From a virus: a stretch of DNA of 40,793 bases. The translations under genes were made by a program, and so were the position numbers. The DNA lies in the IMG/VR virus record IMGVR_UViG_3300048837_000378, positions 1-40,793 of that record; one strand, written 5' to 3'. The notes under the pieces were generated by a model that was not told the origin of the DNA, searched no databases, and saw nothing but the letters and a program-made list of their open reading frames with translations. Of the stretch, positions 1 to 5,864 are shown in pieces; position 1 is the first letter of the stretch, and each line of letters begins with the position of its first letter.

Positions 1-92
1 TGGTGGCAGTCAGTGTATTCGTTTTGAATCTTATAGTCTCTAGAATCTGTTCTACACAATTGTATAATTAAAGACACTAAGATTTCTTCCAT
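1..92 (-). CDS. Hypothetical protein, cut by window edge
   Basis: The first 30 codons of a gene that runs off the left edge; the product begins MEEILVSLIIQLCRTDSRDY. Its ATG overlaps the TAA of the preceding gene (TAATGG), as in a translationally coupled operon. The visible part is too short to assign a family. Confidence 0.5.
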   Translation of the reverse strand, partial: MEEILVSLIIQLCRTDSRDYKIQNEYTDCH

Positions 93-253
93 TACTCGTC
101 CTTTTTTAAGACTTTGTCTTTATATTCGTTTATACGTTTGATTTCTTCTTTAATTTCAGCCATATCACCTTTGTCGGCTAAAAACTCAATCCATTTTAAA
201 CTAGTTTCAGTGTAGCCGATAACTTCAAACGCTGCTACTGCTTTGTCGCTCAT
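92..253 (-). CDS. Small charged hypothetical protein (53 aa)
   Basis: The ORF begins MSDKAVAAFEVIGYTE and ends in a lysine/glutamate-rich, probably helical stretch (AEIKEEIKRINEYKDKVLKK). A strong Shine-Dalgarno, GGAGG, lies five bases before the ATG, so the start is well supported. It overlaps the upstream 23-aa membrane ORF by ATGA and the downstream gene by TAATG. I do not recognise a family. The helix-rich composition would fit a small regulatory or binding protein, but that is inference. Confidence 0.6.
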   Translation of the reverse strand: MSDKAVAAFEVIGYTETSLKWIEFLADKGDMAEIKEEIKRINEYKDKVLKKDE

Positions 254-321
254 GTGTTCCTCCAAACATAGATTATAAGGGATATGCCTACTGCTACTTG
301 AAAAAAATCATATCCGCTCAT
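250..321 (-). CDS. Tiny single-span membrane peptide (23 aa)
   Basis: A 24-codon ORF encodes MSGYDFFQVAVGISLIIYVW followed by RNT: one hydrophobic span of about 15 residues ending in Trp-Arg, a usual interfacial layout. Its start overlaps the stop of the preceding gene as ATGA, and its stop overlaps the start of the next gene as ATGA. Such double four-base coupling is hard to explain if the ORF were not translated. It also carries inside it the GGAGG that serves the next gene. Function is unknown; small phage membrane peptides often act on the host envelope. Confidence 0.45.
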   Translation of the reverse strand: MSGYDFFQVAVGISLIIYVWRNT

Positions 322-614
322 TTGTTTTTTCTCTTAATAATAGGAGTTGCAATCTCAAGGCCAGCTTCAAAGTCTATTAAATTCGTTTCTACGTCTTCGC
401 TGTCAACTAATTTTTCTTCATCTGTCAATTCGTTAGACAATTCATTTTCAAACAAAAATAAATCTACTCCGTTAATATCTTGAACCCAATACAAAATCCT
501 ACCCCCTAATAAATTGTACTTAGGGTTATTATTCTCTTCTATTGGCATTGGGGCTTGTACAGTTACAAAGCCATAGGTTTTTGTGTCTATAATATCACCT
601 TGACGGTAAATCAT
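318..614 (-). CDS. Hypothetical protein, small beta-barrel N-terminus and acidic tail (98 aa)
   Basis: The product opens MIYRQGDIIDTKTYGFVTVQ, the 'GD-turn then beta strands' pattern seen in many short proteins of this window. Its C-terminal half is acidic (ELTDEEKLVDSEDVETN) with a basic end (IKRKNK). Unlike its relatives it has no C-terminal VLYG box. The start overlaps the upstream stop (ATGA) and the stop overlaps the 23-aa peptide. Function is unknown. The opposite-strand hydrophobic ORF over the same bases is a shadow. Confidence 0.7.
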   Translation of the reverse strand: MIYRQGDIIDTKTYGFVTVQAPMPIEENNNPKYNLLGGRILYWVQDINGVDLFLFENELSNELTDEEKLVDSEDVETNLIDFEAGLEIATPIIKRKNK

Positions 615-790
615 TGGATGCTCGCAGTCATAAGGTGTTTATTATTTTGATACTCGTACATTTCATGTACAATAGCTAAAATCTCCATAAGGTCGTGATG
701 TTGTGCCACTTCGACCTCTTCTTTACCTTCTTTAGCGGTTAAAATATACTTTTTAAGATTTTTACTCTGTTTAATCTCGTCGGTAGTCAC
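611..790 (-). CDS. Small hypothetical protein, GTG start (59 aa)
   Basis: An ORF from GTG at 790 to TGA at 611, beginning (M)TTDEIKQSKNLKKYILT. GGAG lies seven bases before the GTG, inside the last codons of the upstream gene. The stop overlaps the next ATG as ATGA. The middle is charged and helical, with a His-His pair (VAQHHDLMEIL). No family is recognised. It fills what would otherwise be a 180-bp hole in a gap-free operon, which supports it. Confidence 0.6.
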   Translation of the reverse strand: MTTDEIKQSKNLKKYILTAKEGKEEVEVAQHHDLMEILAIVHEMYEYQNNKHLMTASIQ

Positions 791-792
791 AG

Positions 793-1176
793 CTATTCTC
801 CTTTTTCTTCGTTTTGAAATAAAACTTTGCCTTTATCACTATAAGGCATTACATCTTTATGTTGAAATTCAATCTTAGGCCAACCTAAACCTTGTGCTAC
901 AATTTTGTTCCAGAATGGTTTGCCTTTCTTATCAAAATCAAAAGTCATATATCTAACAATAAAAGCTTGGCATTTTTTGTCCATAATGGCGTCGCCTTTG
1001 TTGTGCGGCCTAGTTTTTGCAAACTCAAGGTAATCCTCTAGCAAAGGTTTTGCTTCGTTCATGTCCTCAAGAAACTCAGTCACGAGTTTTGTTAAAACTG
1101 TGCCAGCCTTATCTTGTAATTTGTACTTTTTTAATATTCTTTCAAATTTCTGGAAATTGTCTTTATTAAATTTCAT
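793..1176 (-). CDS. Hypothetical protein (127 aa)
   Basis: I place the start at 1176 (MKFNKDNFQKFERILKKYK), preceded by AGAGG at a normal distance, rather than at an in-frame ATG at 1227 that overlaps the end of the protease gene. The N-terminal half is helical and lysine-rich. The C-terminal half has DFDKKGKPFWNKIVAQGLGW and ends with DKGKVLFQNEEKGE, which faintly echoes the VLYG box found elsewhere in the block. No family is recognised. Confidence 0.65.
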   Translation of the reverse strand: MKFNKDNFQKFERILKKYKLQDKAGTVLTKLVTEFLEDMNEAKPLLEDYLEFAKTRPHNKGDAIMDKKCQAFIVRYMTFDFDKKGKPFWNKIVAQGLGWPKIEFQHKDVMPYSDKGKVLFQNEEKGE

Positions 1177-1205
1177 ATATACCTCTACTGCAAACGGCTT
1201 GCCAA

Positions 1206-1718
1206 CTAATCCATGTGCTGTATGCAACTAGGTTCGTTTTCAGCCGCAGTTTCTAACTTTGATGCGACAAACATTTGACTATTGTCTAACAGTTCGTCGT
1301 AATAATAATCTTTATTATTAGCGTAAAACAGAGAGCTACCGAAAGCATAAGGATACATGATGCTTTTAGGCTGCCCATTGTCCAAGCGTTCTGACCTATG
1401 CCCTAAATTTAGAGTGCAATGGCCTAGCTCGTGGAATATTGTTTGCTCCATAAAATTAGGAGTGTCAATATACTGTTCATAGTAGTCAATATTCACCACG
1501 ACCTCACGCTTACCGCTAGACCACATCTTACAAACTGCTACAGTGTTTGCGTCTAATTGTCCAAGCTGTACTGTATAATTAATAGACACGCCGTAAACAC
1601 GTTCAAACAAGCTTATATGCTCTGCTAATTCTGCTGCGCGAAAAGGTAGCTCTACAGTTTTGTAGCCGCTATCGGCACAACCTACGCAAAATAAGGCTAA
1701 AATTAATAGATACCTCAT
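1206..1718 (-). CDS. Putative exported zinc metalloprotease, metzincin-like (170 aa)
   Basis: The product starts with a short hydrophobic signal, MRYLLILALFCVGCADSG; Cys14 after Val-Gly could be a lipidation site, but Cys at -3 makes the lipobox weak. Residues 95-107 read FHELGHCTLNLGH: an HExxH zinc motif with a further Gly-His. About 14 residues on, SIMYP resembles the Met-turn of matrixin/astacin-type metzincins. The third His is seven residues after the second, one more than the metzincin rule HExxHxxGxxH, so this is a divergent member. The start overlaps the upstream stop as ATGA, which fixes it at 1718. It could cleave an envelope protein or serve late in infection; the substrate is unknown. 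Confidence 0.7.
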   Translation of the reverse strand: MRYLLILALFCVGCADSGYKTVELPFRAAELAEHISLFERVYGVSINYTVQLGQLDANTVAVCKMWSSGKREVVVNIDYYEQYIDTPNFMEQTIFHELGHCTLNLGHRSERLDNGQPKSIMYPYAFGSSLFYANNKDYYYDELLDNSQMFVASKLETAAENEPSCIQHMD

Positions 1719-1990
1719 TGTGCCCACTCCCAACCTTGGCATGGCGCTAATTCGTTTAAGTTTTTAGTTTTAGAAACAATATAAGGTTTAATTTCTGGCA
1801 TATATACGTCGCCAATTTCTGTCTCATAGCCCATTACAACGCATTGGATTGTGTCGTCGTCAAACTTTTCGTCAGTGACGTAGTATTCCCAACCATTTCT
1901 CAAAATGATATGCTCAACTACGTTGATTGTGCTGCCGTATTTATTTTTCATTTGTCTCATTTGATACCGCCTTGTTAATACTAGTACCAT
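1715..1990 (-). CDS. Hypothetical protein (up to 91 aa)
   Basis: The upstream gene's VLYG codons (gtt ttg tat ggt) contain the ATG at 1990, giving MVLVLTRRYQMRQMKNKYG. Internal ATGs at 1960 and 1951 are alternatives; the conserved-looking part begins at MKNKYGSTINVVEH. The body resembles a small beta protein (WEYYVTDEKFDDDTIQCVVM, then EIKPYIVSKTKN). The stop overlaps the protease start (ATGA). No VLYG box is present at its own end. Function is unknown. Confidence 0.65.
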   Translation of the reverse strand: MVLVLTRRYQMRQMKNKYGSTINVVEHIILRNGWEYYVTDEKFDDDTIQCVVMGYETEIGDVYMPEIKPYIVSKTKNLNELAPCQGWEWAQ

Positions 1991-2213
1991 ACAAAACCTG
2001 TGCCGCTGGGCAATTTTTTTCTAACTTAATGAAATTATAGTGTAAACTGGCGTGAGCTTTAATTTCAGGCCATTTAAAACTGTGTAAATTATTTACCTTT
2101 GCTATAGATACACAAAAAGTATCGTAATCAAATTCAATAATTTCATATACTTGCTTAGACTGTCTATCTATTACATAGTCGCCTAATTCATAAACACCCA
2201 TAGAATTACCCAT
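1941..2213 (-). CDS. LYG-box small beta-barrel protein (90 aa)
   Basis: The product begins MGNSMGVYELGDYVIDRQSK; the 'LGDYV' turn, followed by alternating hydrophobic strands (QVYEIIEFDYDTFCVSIAKV), looks like an SH3-like or KOW-like small barrel. Near the end is CPAAQVLYG followed by a 14-residue tail. The start at 2213 lies inside the VLYG codons of the upstream gene (ctc tat ggg taa). It is one of about 18 related short proteins in the window. Function is unknown. Confidence 0.75.
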   Translation of the reverse strand: MGNSMGVYELGDYVIDRQSKQVYEIIEFDYDTFCVSIAKVNNLHSFKWPEIKAHASLHYNFIKLEKNCPAAQVLYGTSINKAVSNETNEK

Positions 2214-2556
2214 AGAGTACCTCAAAAGCTTTTAAATCATCTGCAATTTTTGTCCATCTAATATTTGTTACGGTCCAAGGTGGCATATCTCTTGTAAACT
2301 TTTTAGCCAACATCCAATCTATTTTAAATAGACCTCTGTTTTCGTCCCATTGAAAAACTTGCATTGAATCGCATATCTTAGGACCTCCGCCTATAATTAA
2401 ATGCTCCAACACTTCACCCATTGATTGTGTCAATGTTTTATGATTGTGGTCTATATTCGCCTGCTTAAGTACTAAAGTCCAAGGCGAAGTGTTAACACAA
2501 CAAGCTAACACCGGATAATTTTTATTAGTATGAAACAACACGAAATCAATCGCCAT
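2206..2556 (-). CDS. LYG-box hypothetical protein (116 aa)
   Basis: The start is set at 2556 (MAIDFVLFHTNKNYPVLACC), because that ATG sits in the VLHGD codons of the upstream gene (ttg cat ggc gat tga). An upstream in-frame extension would overlap that gene further and has no better ribosome site. The protein ends exactly at its box, DDLKAFEVLYG, followed by the stop. It contains several Trp (SPWTLVLKQ, PPWTVTNIRW). No named family. Confidence 0.7.
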   Translation of the reverse strand: MAIDFVLFHTNKNYPVLACCVNTSPWTLVLKQANIDHNHKTLTQSMGEVLEHLIIGGGPKICDSMQVFQWDENRGLFKIDWMLAKKFTRDMPPWTVTNIRWTKIADDLKAFEVLYG

Positions 2557-2809
2557 GCAATACTCGTGCCGTAGGCGATTCGTCAAGTATAAATGGGCAC
2601 TCTTCATCTGCGTGAGGTTGATGTCTATTTTCCCATTCTGAAATTAATTCTTTATTAAGTTCGTCGTCTGTCAATTTATAAAACGTGTTAACTAGCTGTT
2701 CTTCTATATACAAAACCATAGTTTCTGTATCCCAATCTGATACAGCAATATTTTCCATAATAATTTCAATAGCTTGTTCTCTATTTACTATTTGTTTTTT
2801 AGTTTTCAT
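2546..2809 (-). CDS. LYG-box hypothetical protein, acidic helical (87 aa)
   Basis: The product begins MKTKKQIVNREQAIEIIMEN and is mostly acidic and helical, then ends DESPTARVLHGD. The box (P-T-A-R-V-L-H-G) matches the family consensus with His for Tyr. The ATG follows the upstream stop by two bases (gggtaatATG), so here the upstream box and the start are not the same codons. Function is unknown. Confidence 0.7.
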   Translation of the reverse strand: MKTKKQIVNREQAIEIIMENIAVSDWDTETMVLYIEEQLVNTFYKLTDDELNKELISEWENRHQPHADEECPFILDESPTARVLHGD

Positions 2810-2810
2810 A

Positions 2811-3113
2811 TTACCCTTTCAAAACTTGAAAAGCTGGACTATTTTTAAGCATCTCAATCACTAGACTAAACTCTTCTGCAACTGCGATGCCAACAGTGTT
2901 ATCAGGTTGTACTTGAACATATTTATCTATTGAAGCAAATGCCAATTTTTTATACACATCATAAGACATAATTATAATAGTTTTAGGTTTTATTGTGTTG
3001 GTAGAGTAGTCTTGTTCTAAGATTTCAATAGGACCGATAATAGCCGAGCGCGGCACAACAAACCTATACTTATCTTTGTGAGTCAGAATGATACAATCAT
3101 TATAGTCCATCAT
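2811..3113 (-). CDS. LYG-box hypothetical protein (100 aa)
   Basis: The start is MMDYNDCIILTHKDKYRFVV; either of two adjacent ATGs (3113, 3110) is possible. The body is beta-rich (PKTIIIMSYDVYKKLAF, DNTVGIAVAEEFSLVIEML) and it ends LKNSPAFQVLKG. The C-terminal box is kept although no start codon of the next gene lies in it, which argues for selection on the protein. The 5' end overlaps the upstream gene by 14 bases. Function is unknown. Confidence 0.7.
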   Translation of the reverse strand: MMDYNDCIILTHKDKYRFVVPRSAIIGPIEILEQDYSTNTIKPKTIIIMSYDVYKKLAFASIDKYVQVQPDNTVGIAVAEEFSLVIEMLKNSPAFQVLKG

Positions 3114-3342
3114 CCCCGACTCCCGTATTGTTTAAGTTTTCTACATTTGTCAATTTATCTAAATAAACCCGCATCATTAGAATTTCACTTTTTAAATTGA
3201 TAAAGTAGCCGAGGCCGTAAGAATCTAGCTCAGAATCAAAAGTTAACTCTTTTACCCAATTATCACAACTGTCTAATTGTTCTACGGATTTACAACTACG
3301 AATAACCTTCATGGCTGCTGTATATTTTGAATTATTGTCCAT
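3100..3342 (-). CDS. Small hypothetical protein (80 aa)
   Basis: The start at 3342 (MDNNSKYTAAMKVIRSC) is the ATG inside the LYG codons of the upstream gene (ctt tat gga caa). The product is helical, with CKSVEQLDSCDNWVKEL and a C-terminal NNTGVGDDGL; it has neither the GD barrel pattern nor the VLYG box, so it is an outsider within the cluster. Function is unknown. Confidence 0.65.
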   Translation of the reverse strand: MDNNSKYTAAMKVIRSCKSVEQLDSCDNWVKELTFDSELDSYGLGYFINLKSEILMMRVYLDKLTNVENLNNTGVGDDGL

Positions 3343-3595
3343 AAAGTAAATACTCCGTTCTATTACTAATATTGAAGTGTTTACATATATCATGCAGATT
3401 ATATGCCACAACCATATCAATTTGTTCTGGTAATCTTTTCAATAACTTAAGATGCAAGCCTGGGATTTTAAGATTACGTTTAGTGACTATAAAGAAGTCG
3501 CCTGTATATTTGTTAGACAGGTAATCCCCTTTTCTAAAATCGGTAATAAAAACGCCACCAGGCCACAAAGGATTATATTGTCTCTTTTTTGCCAT
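3332..3595 (-). CDS. LYG-box small beta-barrel protein (87 aa)
   Basis: The start at 3595 (MAKKRQYNPLWPGGVF) lies in the VLYG codons of the upstream gene (tta tat ggc). The N-terminal half has the barrel signature FRKGDYLSNKYTGDFFIVTK. The C-terminus reads NRTEYLLYGQ, whose tat-gga codons in turn provide the next start. The two linked junctions make this a clear example of box-mediated coupling. Function is unknown. Confidence 0.75.
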   Translation of the reverse strand: MAKKRQYNPLWPGGVFITDFRKGDYLSNKYTGDFFIVTKRNLKIPGLHLKLLKRLPEQIDMVVAYNLHDICKHFNISNRTEYLLYGQ

Positions 3596-3998
3596 ATAAC
3601 ACCATAAGACTAGAAGGACCATTTTCTACTACAAAATCAATAAAAGGTTTACAACTGTTTAAAAACTTAGCAGCATTTGACGTGTTATTAGTTCTATAAA
3701 CTCTAGCATCGTGTATTGCTTTAGACTCTGCAAGACCTAGGCCAAAAGCTCGCCTAATCTCTTTAATCATAGGTATAGCTTGATTTTTATTGACCGTAAA
3801 TCTTATAACTATAGGCTGGTCAGTATCGTCGTCCGCAAACAGTAGCCTAAGTGTTTTGTATTCGTTTAATTTTGACTCAATTTGAATAACGTTTCTTCGT
3901 TCTTCTTTATTCTCGGGCCAGGCTGCGGCGTCTTGGATACTTTCGCCCATCTCCCATCGACCTGTAGTTCTCTTAACTAAGTATATGATTTTATTCAT
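3573..3998 (-). CDS. Protein with ribosomal L7/L12 C-terminal-like domain and LYG box (141 aa)
   Basis: Residues about 66-100 (RFTVNKNQAIPMIKEIRRAF, then GLGLAESKAIHDA) closely resemble the C-terminal domain of ribosomal protein L7/L12, whose hallmark is KxxVIKxVRExTGLGLKEAK; that domain recruits translation factors to the ribosome. The N-terminal 60 residues are unrelated. The protein ends GPSSLMVLYGKKETI, so an L7/L12-like domain is joined to the box seen across this gene cluster. A ribosome- or translation-factor-directed role is an attractive inference only. The start MNKIIYLVKRTTGRW has a weak purine-rich leader. Confidence 0.7.
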   Translation of the reverse strand: MNKIIYLVKRTTGRWEMGESIQDAAAWPENKEERRNVIQIESKLNEYKTLRLLFADDDTDQPIVIRFTVNKNQAIPMIKEIRRAFGLGLAESKAIHDARVYRTNNTSNAAKFLNSCKPFIDFVVENGPSSLMVLYGKKETI

Positions 3999-4044
3999 AA
4001 AAGCCTACCCTGCCTTTGTTTTAGGGGCTATCCAAAACAGCGCC

Positions 4045-4227
4045 CTATTGTTTACAGTCCTCGTATAAGTAAAATAATACAACCGGCCACCCTAATAAAC
4101 CCAGCAACCCCCTAATGATACTACCTATAGTAGCACTCCTGAAGCTCTTATGATTGATTATAGCCATAGTTAAGTAGACACCTAACCCGATACTAGCATA
4201 CATGATTAAAACTGTGTTGTGGTCCAT
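4045..4227 (-). CDS. Small two-span membrane protein (60 aa)
   Basis: Two hydrophobic spans are visible: TVLIMYASIGLGVYLTMAII near the N-terminus and IIRGLLGLLGWPVVLFYLY near the C-terminus, with a short basic linker (NHKSFRSATIG). The tail YEDCKQ is hydrophilic. It begins directly at the stop of the upstream gene (TAAATGG). It could be a superinfection-exclusion, holin-like or envelope-modifying protein; nothing in the sequence decides this. Confidence 0.65.
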   Translation of the reverse strand: MDHNTVLIMYASIGLGVYLTMAIINHKSFRSATIGSIIRGLLGLLGWPVVLFYLYEDCKQ

Positions 4228-4437
4228 TTAGGAAGCTCTTTCTAGCCATAGGCTATTAATTAGGTGTCCTTCTTCTATCTCTTCAATAGTTACCATATAA
4301 TAGCCATTATTAAGGTTGTCTATACAGCAACTAGCAATAGTTAAGGTTTTACCCTTGTAGTTAGAAAAGTAACCATCGTAGTCAGGGTAGAACTTAACCT
4401 TAGAACCAATTTCCATAACTTGGCTTTTGCCTTTCAT
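4228..4437 (-). CDS. Small SH3-like hypothetical protein (69 aa)
   Basis: The product contains MEIGSKVKFYPDYDGYFSNY, then KGKTLTIASCC and GYYMVTIEEIEEGHLINSLW, a pattern typical of small SH3-like barrels. I start at 4437 (MKGKSQVMEIG) because this ATG overlaps the upstream stop as ATGA and GGGGG lies nine bases before it; starting at the internal Met (4416) is possible. Function is unknown. Confidence 0.65.
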   Translation of the reverse strand: MKGKSQVMEIGSKVKFYPDYDGYFSNYKGKTLTIASCCIDNLNNGYYMVTIEEIEEGHLINSLWLERAS

Positions 4438-4766
4438 AAAAGGGTACCCCCTATTGTTTTTGAGGTAGTTTCAAAAAGACTACCCCCTTTACTTTTTAGG
4501 TAAGCAGAATTTGTGCCATGTGTTATTTCAATAGGATAGCTGTATAATACCTGTGTAATAAGTGTACAAGTGTATGAGATATGGTGTACAATATACATAT
4601 AGGTCATATAGGTTATAATAGAGGTAATAAGTAGGGTAGTAGATATGGTAAGTAGTTGTAATTGTTTAGGAATAGTAAGTAATTGTAGTAGTAATATTAG
4701 TACAATCGGGGACCAGTTTTCATCTAACCTGCCGGTTTTACTGGTGAAAATAGCATTTTTCATCAT
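4434..4766 (-). CDS. Hydrophobic hypothetical protein, doubtful (110 aa)
   Basis: The ORF begins MMKNAIFTSKTGRLDENWSP and continues with long Leu/Ile/Thr-rich stretches that could be membrane spans. The underlying DNA is simple (many TAGTA/TAATA-like steps), so the ORF may be a by-product of low complexity. In its favour, its TGA overlaps the ATG of the next gene as ATGA. It would be the first gene of the left - strand operon. Its AAGGG leader is weak. Confidence 0.35.
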   Translation of the reverse strand: MMKNAIFTSKTGRLDENWSPIVLILLLQLLTIPKQLQLLTISTTLLITSIITYMTYMYIVHHISYTCTLITQVLYSYPIEITHGTNSAYLKSKGGSLFETTSKTIGGTLL

Positions 4767-4933
4767 AAAATACCCTTAAATAGCATATAAAGCTCTATAA
4801 ACTGTAAAAATAGCCTTATTACTACAAACATTATATATAATTTAAGTACTACTAGAGCCTTTTTACCTATAGGTAGAGCTAAAAATTCTATATATAGGGC
4901 TTTCCCTTTCACACATAGCATATACTAGTCCTT

Positions 4934-5006
4934 TCTCAGTATGAGTCATCTCAAAATGAGACGTATCAGATTAAGACGTATCATTATGAGGCGTTCATTT
5001 TGGTAC
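4934..5006. repeat. Tandem iteron-like array, about 15-bp period
   Basis: Five head-to-tail copies of a 14-bp quasi-palindrome start at 4934, 4949, 4964, 4979 and 4993: TCTCAGTATGAGTC, TCTCAAAATGAGAC, TATCAGATTAAGAC, TATCATTATGAGGC and GTTCATTTTGGTAC. The TCA steps are 15, 15, 15 and 14 bases apart. Regular tandem short sites are typical of replication iterons, partition centromeres or cooperative operator arrays. Many more isolated copies follow across the island. Confidence 0.75.
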
Positions 5007-5017
5007 GAGTAGGCCGT

Positions 5018-5033
5018 TGGCACGGAAATTGCA
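5018..5033 (+). promoter_or_regulatory. Sigma54-like (-24/-12) promoter sequence
   Basis: TGGCACGGAAATTGCA matches the RpoN consensus TGGCACGnnnnTTGCW at every defined base, with the required GG-to-GC spacing. It points toward the + strand island genes and lies 11 bases after the tandem array. An imperfect inverted copy follows at about 5042-5055, so a protein-binding inverted repeat is an alternative. No activator gene is visible in the window. Confidence 0.4.
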
Positions 5034-5055
5034 TATATAGCAAATAGCGTACCAG

Positions 5056-5099
5056 TCCCAAATAGAGACGTATCAGATTGAAAATACCGCATTGAGACG
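5056..5099. repeat. Second cluster of the quasi-palindrome
   Basis: Three degenerate copies follow one another: TCCCAAATAGAGACG at 5056, TATCAGATTGAAAA at 5071 and TACCGCATTGAGACG at 5085. They keep the 15-base spacing of the main array but diverge in one half-site each. Confidence 0.6.
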
Positions 5100-5409
5100 T
5101 AGCTGCAAATACCGTGCTTGTATTGGAATGATACGTAATTCGAATTGTAAGTCTATAAGTATATGAAACTACTAGTGATTCTCAATTTGATATGTGAATA
5201 TTGAGTGGTGTCTAACTGACGTATATTGACTATAAGTTATACAAGCTTGTAACCTATTGATTCTATTAAGTAATATGTAATTGTTCTATATATGAGACTC
5301 CCCTTGTATATAAGTTCAACGTACCATCATAAGATTGACAGTCTAAGTACTTGAATTTACGTTGTGGCACCTAAACTGCATTAGTTACTTGTATGAAAGC
5401 GAGGCATAT

Positions 5410-5640
5410 ATGAATCAGATACCTAGAGGCATATATAAGCACTACAAGAATACAGATACTCATACTATAACGTTTTATACTGAGACTAAGACCTATAGCT
5501 TATCTTGTGATTCACTCTTAGGTTTATTAAGTTTAGTTGATTCGTTCTTTAGCCCTAGACCTGATATGAGTCTAAGTGAATACACTTTAGCTCTAGAGTC
5601 AAGTTTAGACAACACTGTAAAACTTAATAAGGTGGCTTAA
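5410..5640 (+). CDS. Hypothetical protein (76 aa)
   Basis: I start at 5410 (MNQIPRGIYKHYKNTDTHTI), preceded by GAGG at five bases, instead of the upstream ATG at 5362. The product has a beta-hairpin-like segment (HTITFYTETKTYSLSCDSLL) and a Ser/Leu-rich helical C-terminus. It is the first gene of the + strand island. No family is recognised. Confidence 0.6.
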   Translation: MNQIPRGIYKHYKNTDTHTITFYTETKTYSLSCDSLLGLLSLVDSFFSPRPDMSLSEYTLALESSLDNTVKLNKVA

Positions 5641-5641
5641 T

Positions 5642-5824
5642 ATGGTACAGATTAAAGAGTCTCAAGTTGAGGCGGTTATTACAGTGTGCCCGTATTGCAT
5701 GGACGAAGTGTCTCATAACAAGACAGGCTGTTGTGGGGAGAGTTCGTGTCACTTTGAGACGGCTGTGGTATATGATGGCATGGCATACCTTGAAAATGAG
5801 ATTGATATAATTGAAGGACAATAA
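5642..5824 (+). CDS. Small zinc-binding-type protein (60 aa)
   Basis: The cysteine pattern CPYC (residues 17-20) followed by CCGESSCHFE suggests a small zinc knuckle. It begins one base after the stop of the previous gene, with GGTGG upstream. Three copies of the island's 14-bp palindrome fall inside its coding sequence (5660, 5711, 5747), all in frame 0, giving SQVEA, SHNKT and CHFET. A DNA- or RNA-binding role is plausible but unproven. Confidence 0.65.
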   Translation: MVQIKESQVEAVITVCPYCMDEVSHNKTGCCGESSCHFETAVVYDGMAYLENEIDIIEGQ

Positions 5825-5864
5825 ACTGTCTCATAACGAGACAATACACTATAACGGGGGTTAT

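Larger units (their letters stand above)
4767..5409. other. Non-coding control region A of the accessory island
   Basis: About 640 bases without a credible gene separate the left - strand operon from the + strand island. It holds the tandem quasi-palindrome array (4934-5006), a second trio (5056-5099), isolated copies at 5180 and 5284, a sigma54-like site at 5018-5033, and sequence words that recur in control region B: TAATTCGAA (5136), a 21-bp element (5222-5242), GTATATAAGTTC (5306) and CTAAGTACTT (5343). The - strand promoter for the left operon should also lie here; a TATAAT-like word occurs in the 4835 area, but no clear -35 is seen. Confidence 0.7.

Noticed and set aside
298-483. + strand ORF starting MKKIISAHLFFLLIIGVAIS that looks like a signal peptide
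   Set aside because: It lies antisense to a well-coupled - strand gene (318-614), and its low-complexity Ser/Asn continuation is the complement of that gene's acidic tail; it would be the only + strand gene in the block.
1949-1962. TCTCATTTGATAC as another copy of the island palindrome
   Set aside because: Its spacer is one base short and it is isolated in the left operon; probably chance.
4434-4766. A clear membrane-protein assignment for the hydrophobic ORF
   Set aside because: The DNA is of low complexity, so hydrophobicity may be incidental; kept only as a doubtful gene because of its ATGA overlap.
5811-5864. TTG-initiated N-terminal extension of the GP88 gene
   Set aside because: It overlaps the previous gene, has no good ribosome site, and the ATG at 5865 is preceded by GGGGG at a proper distance.
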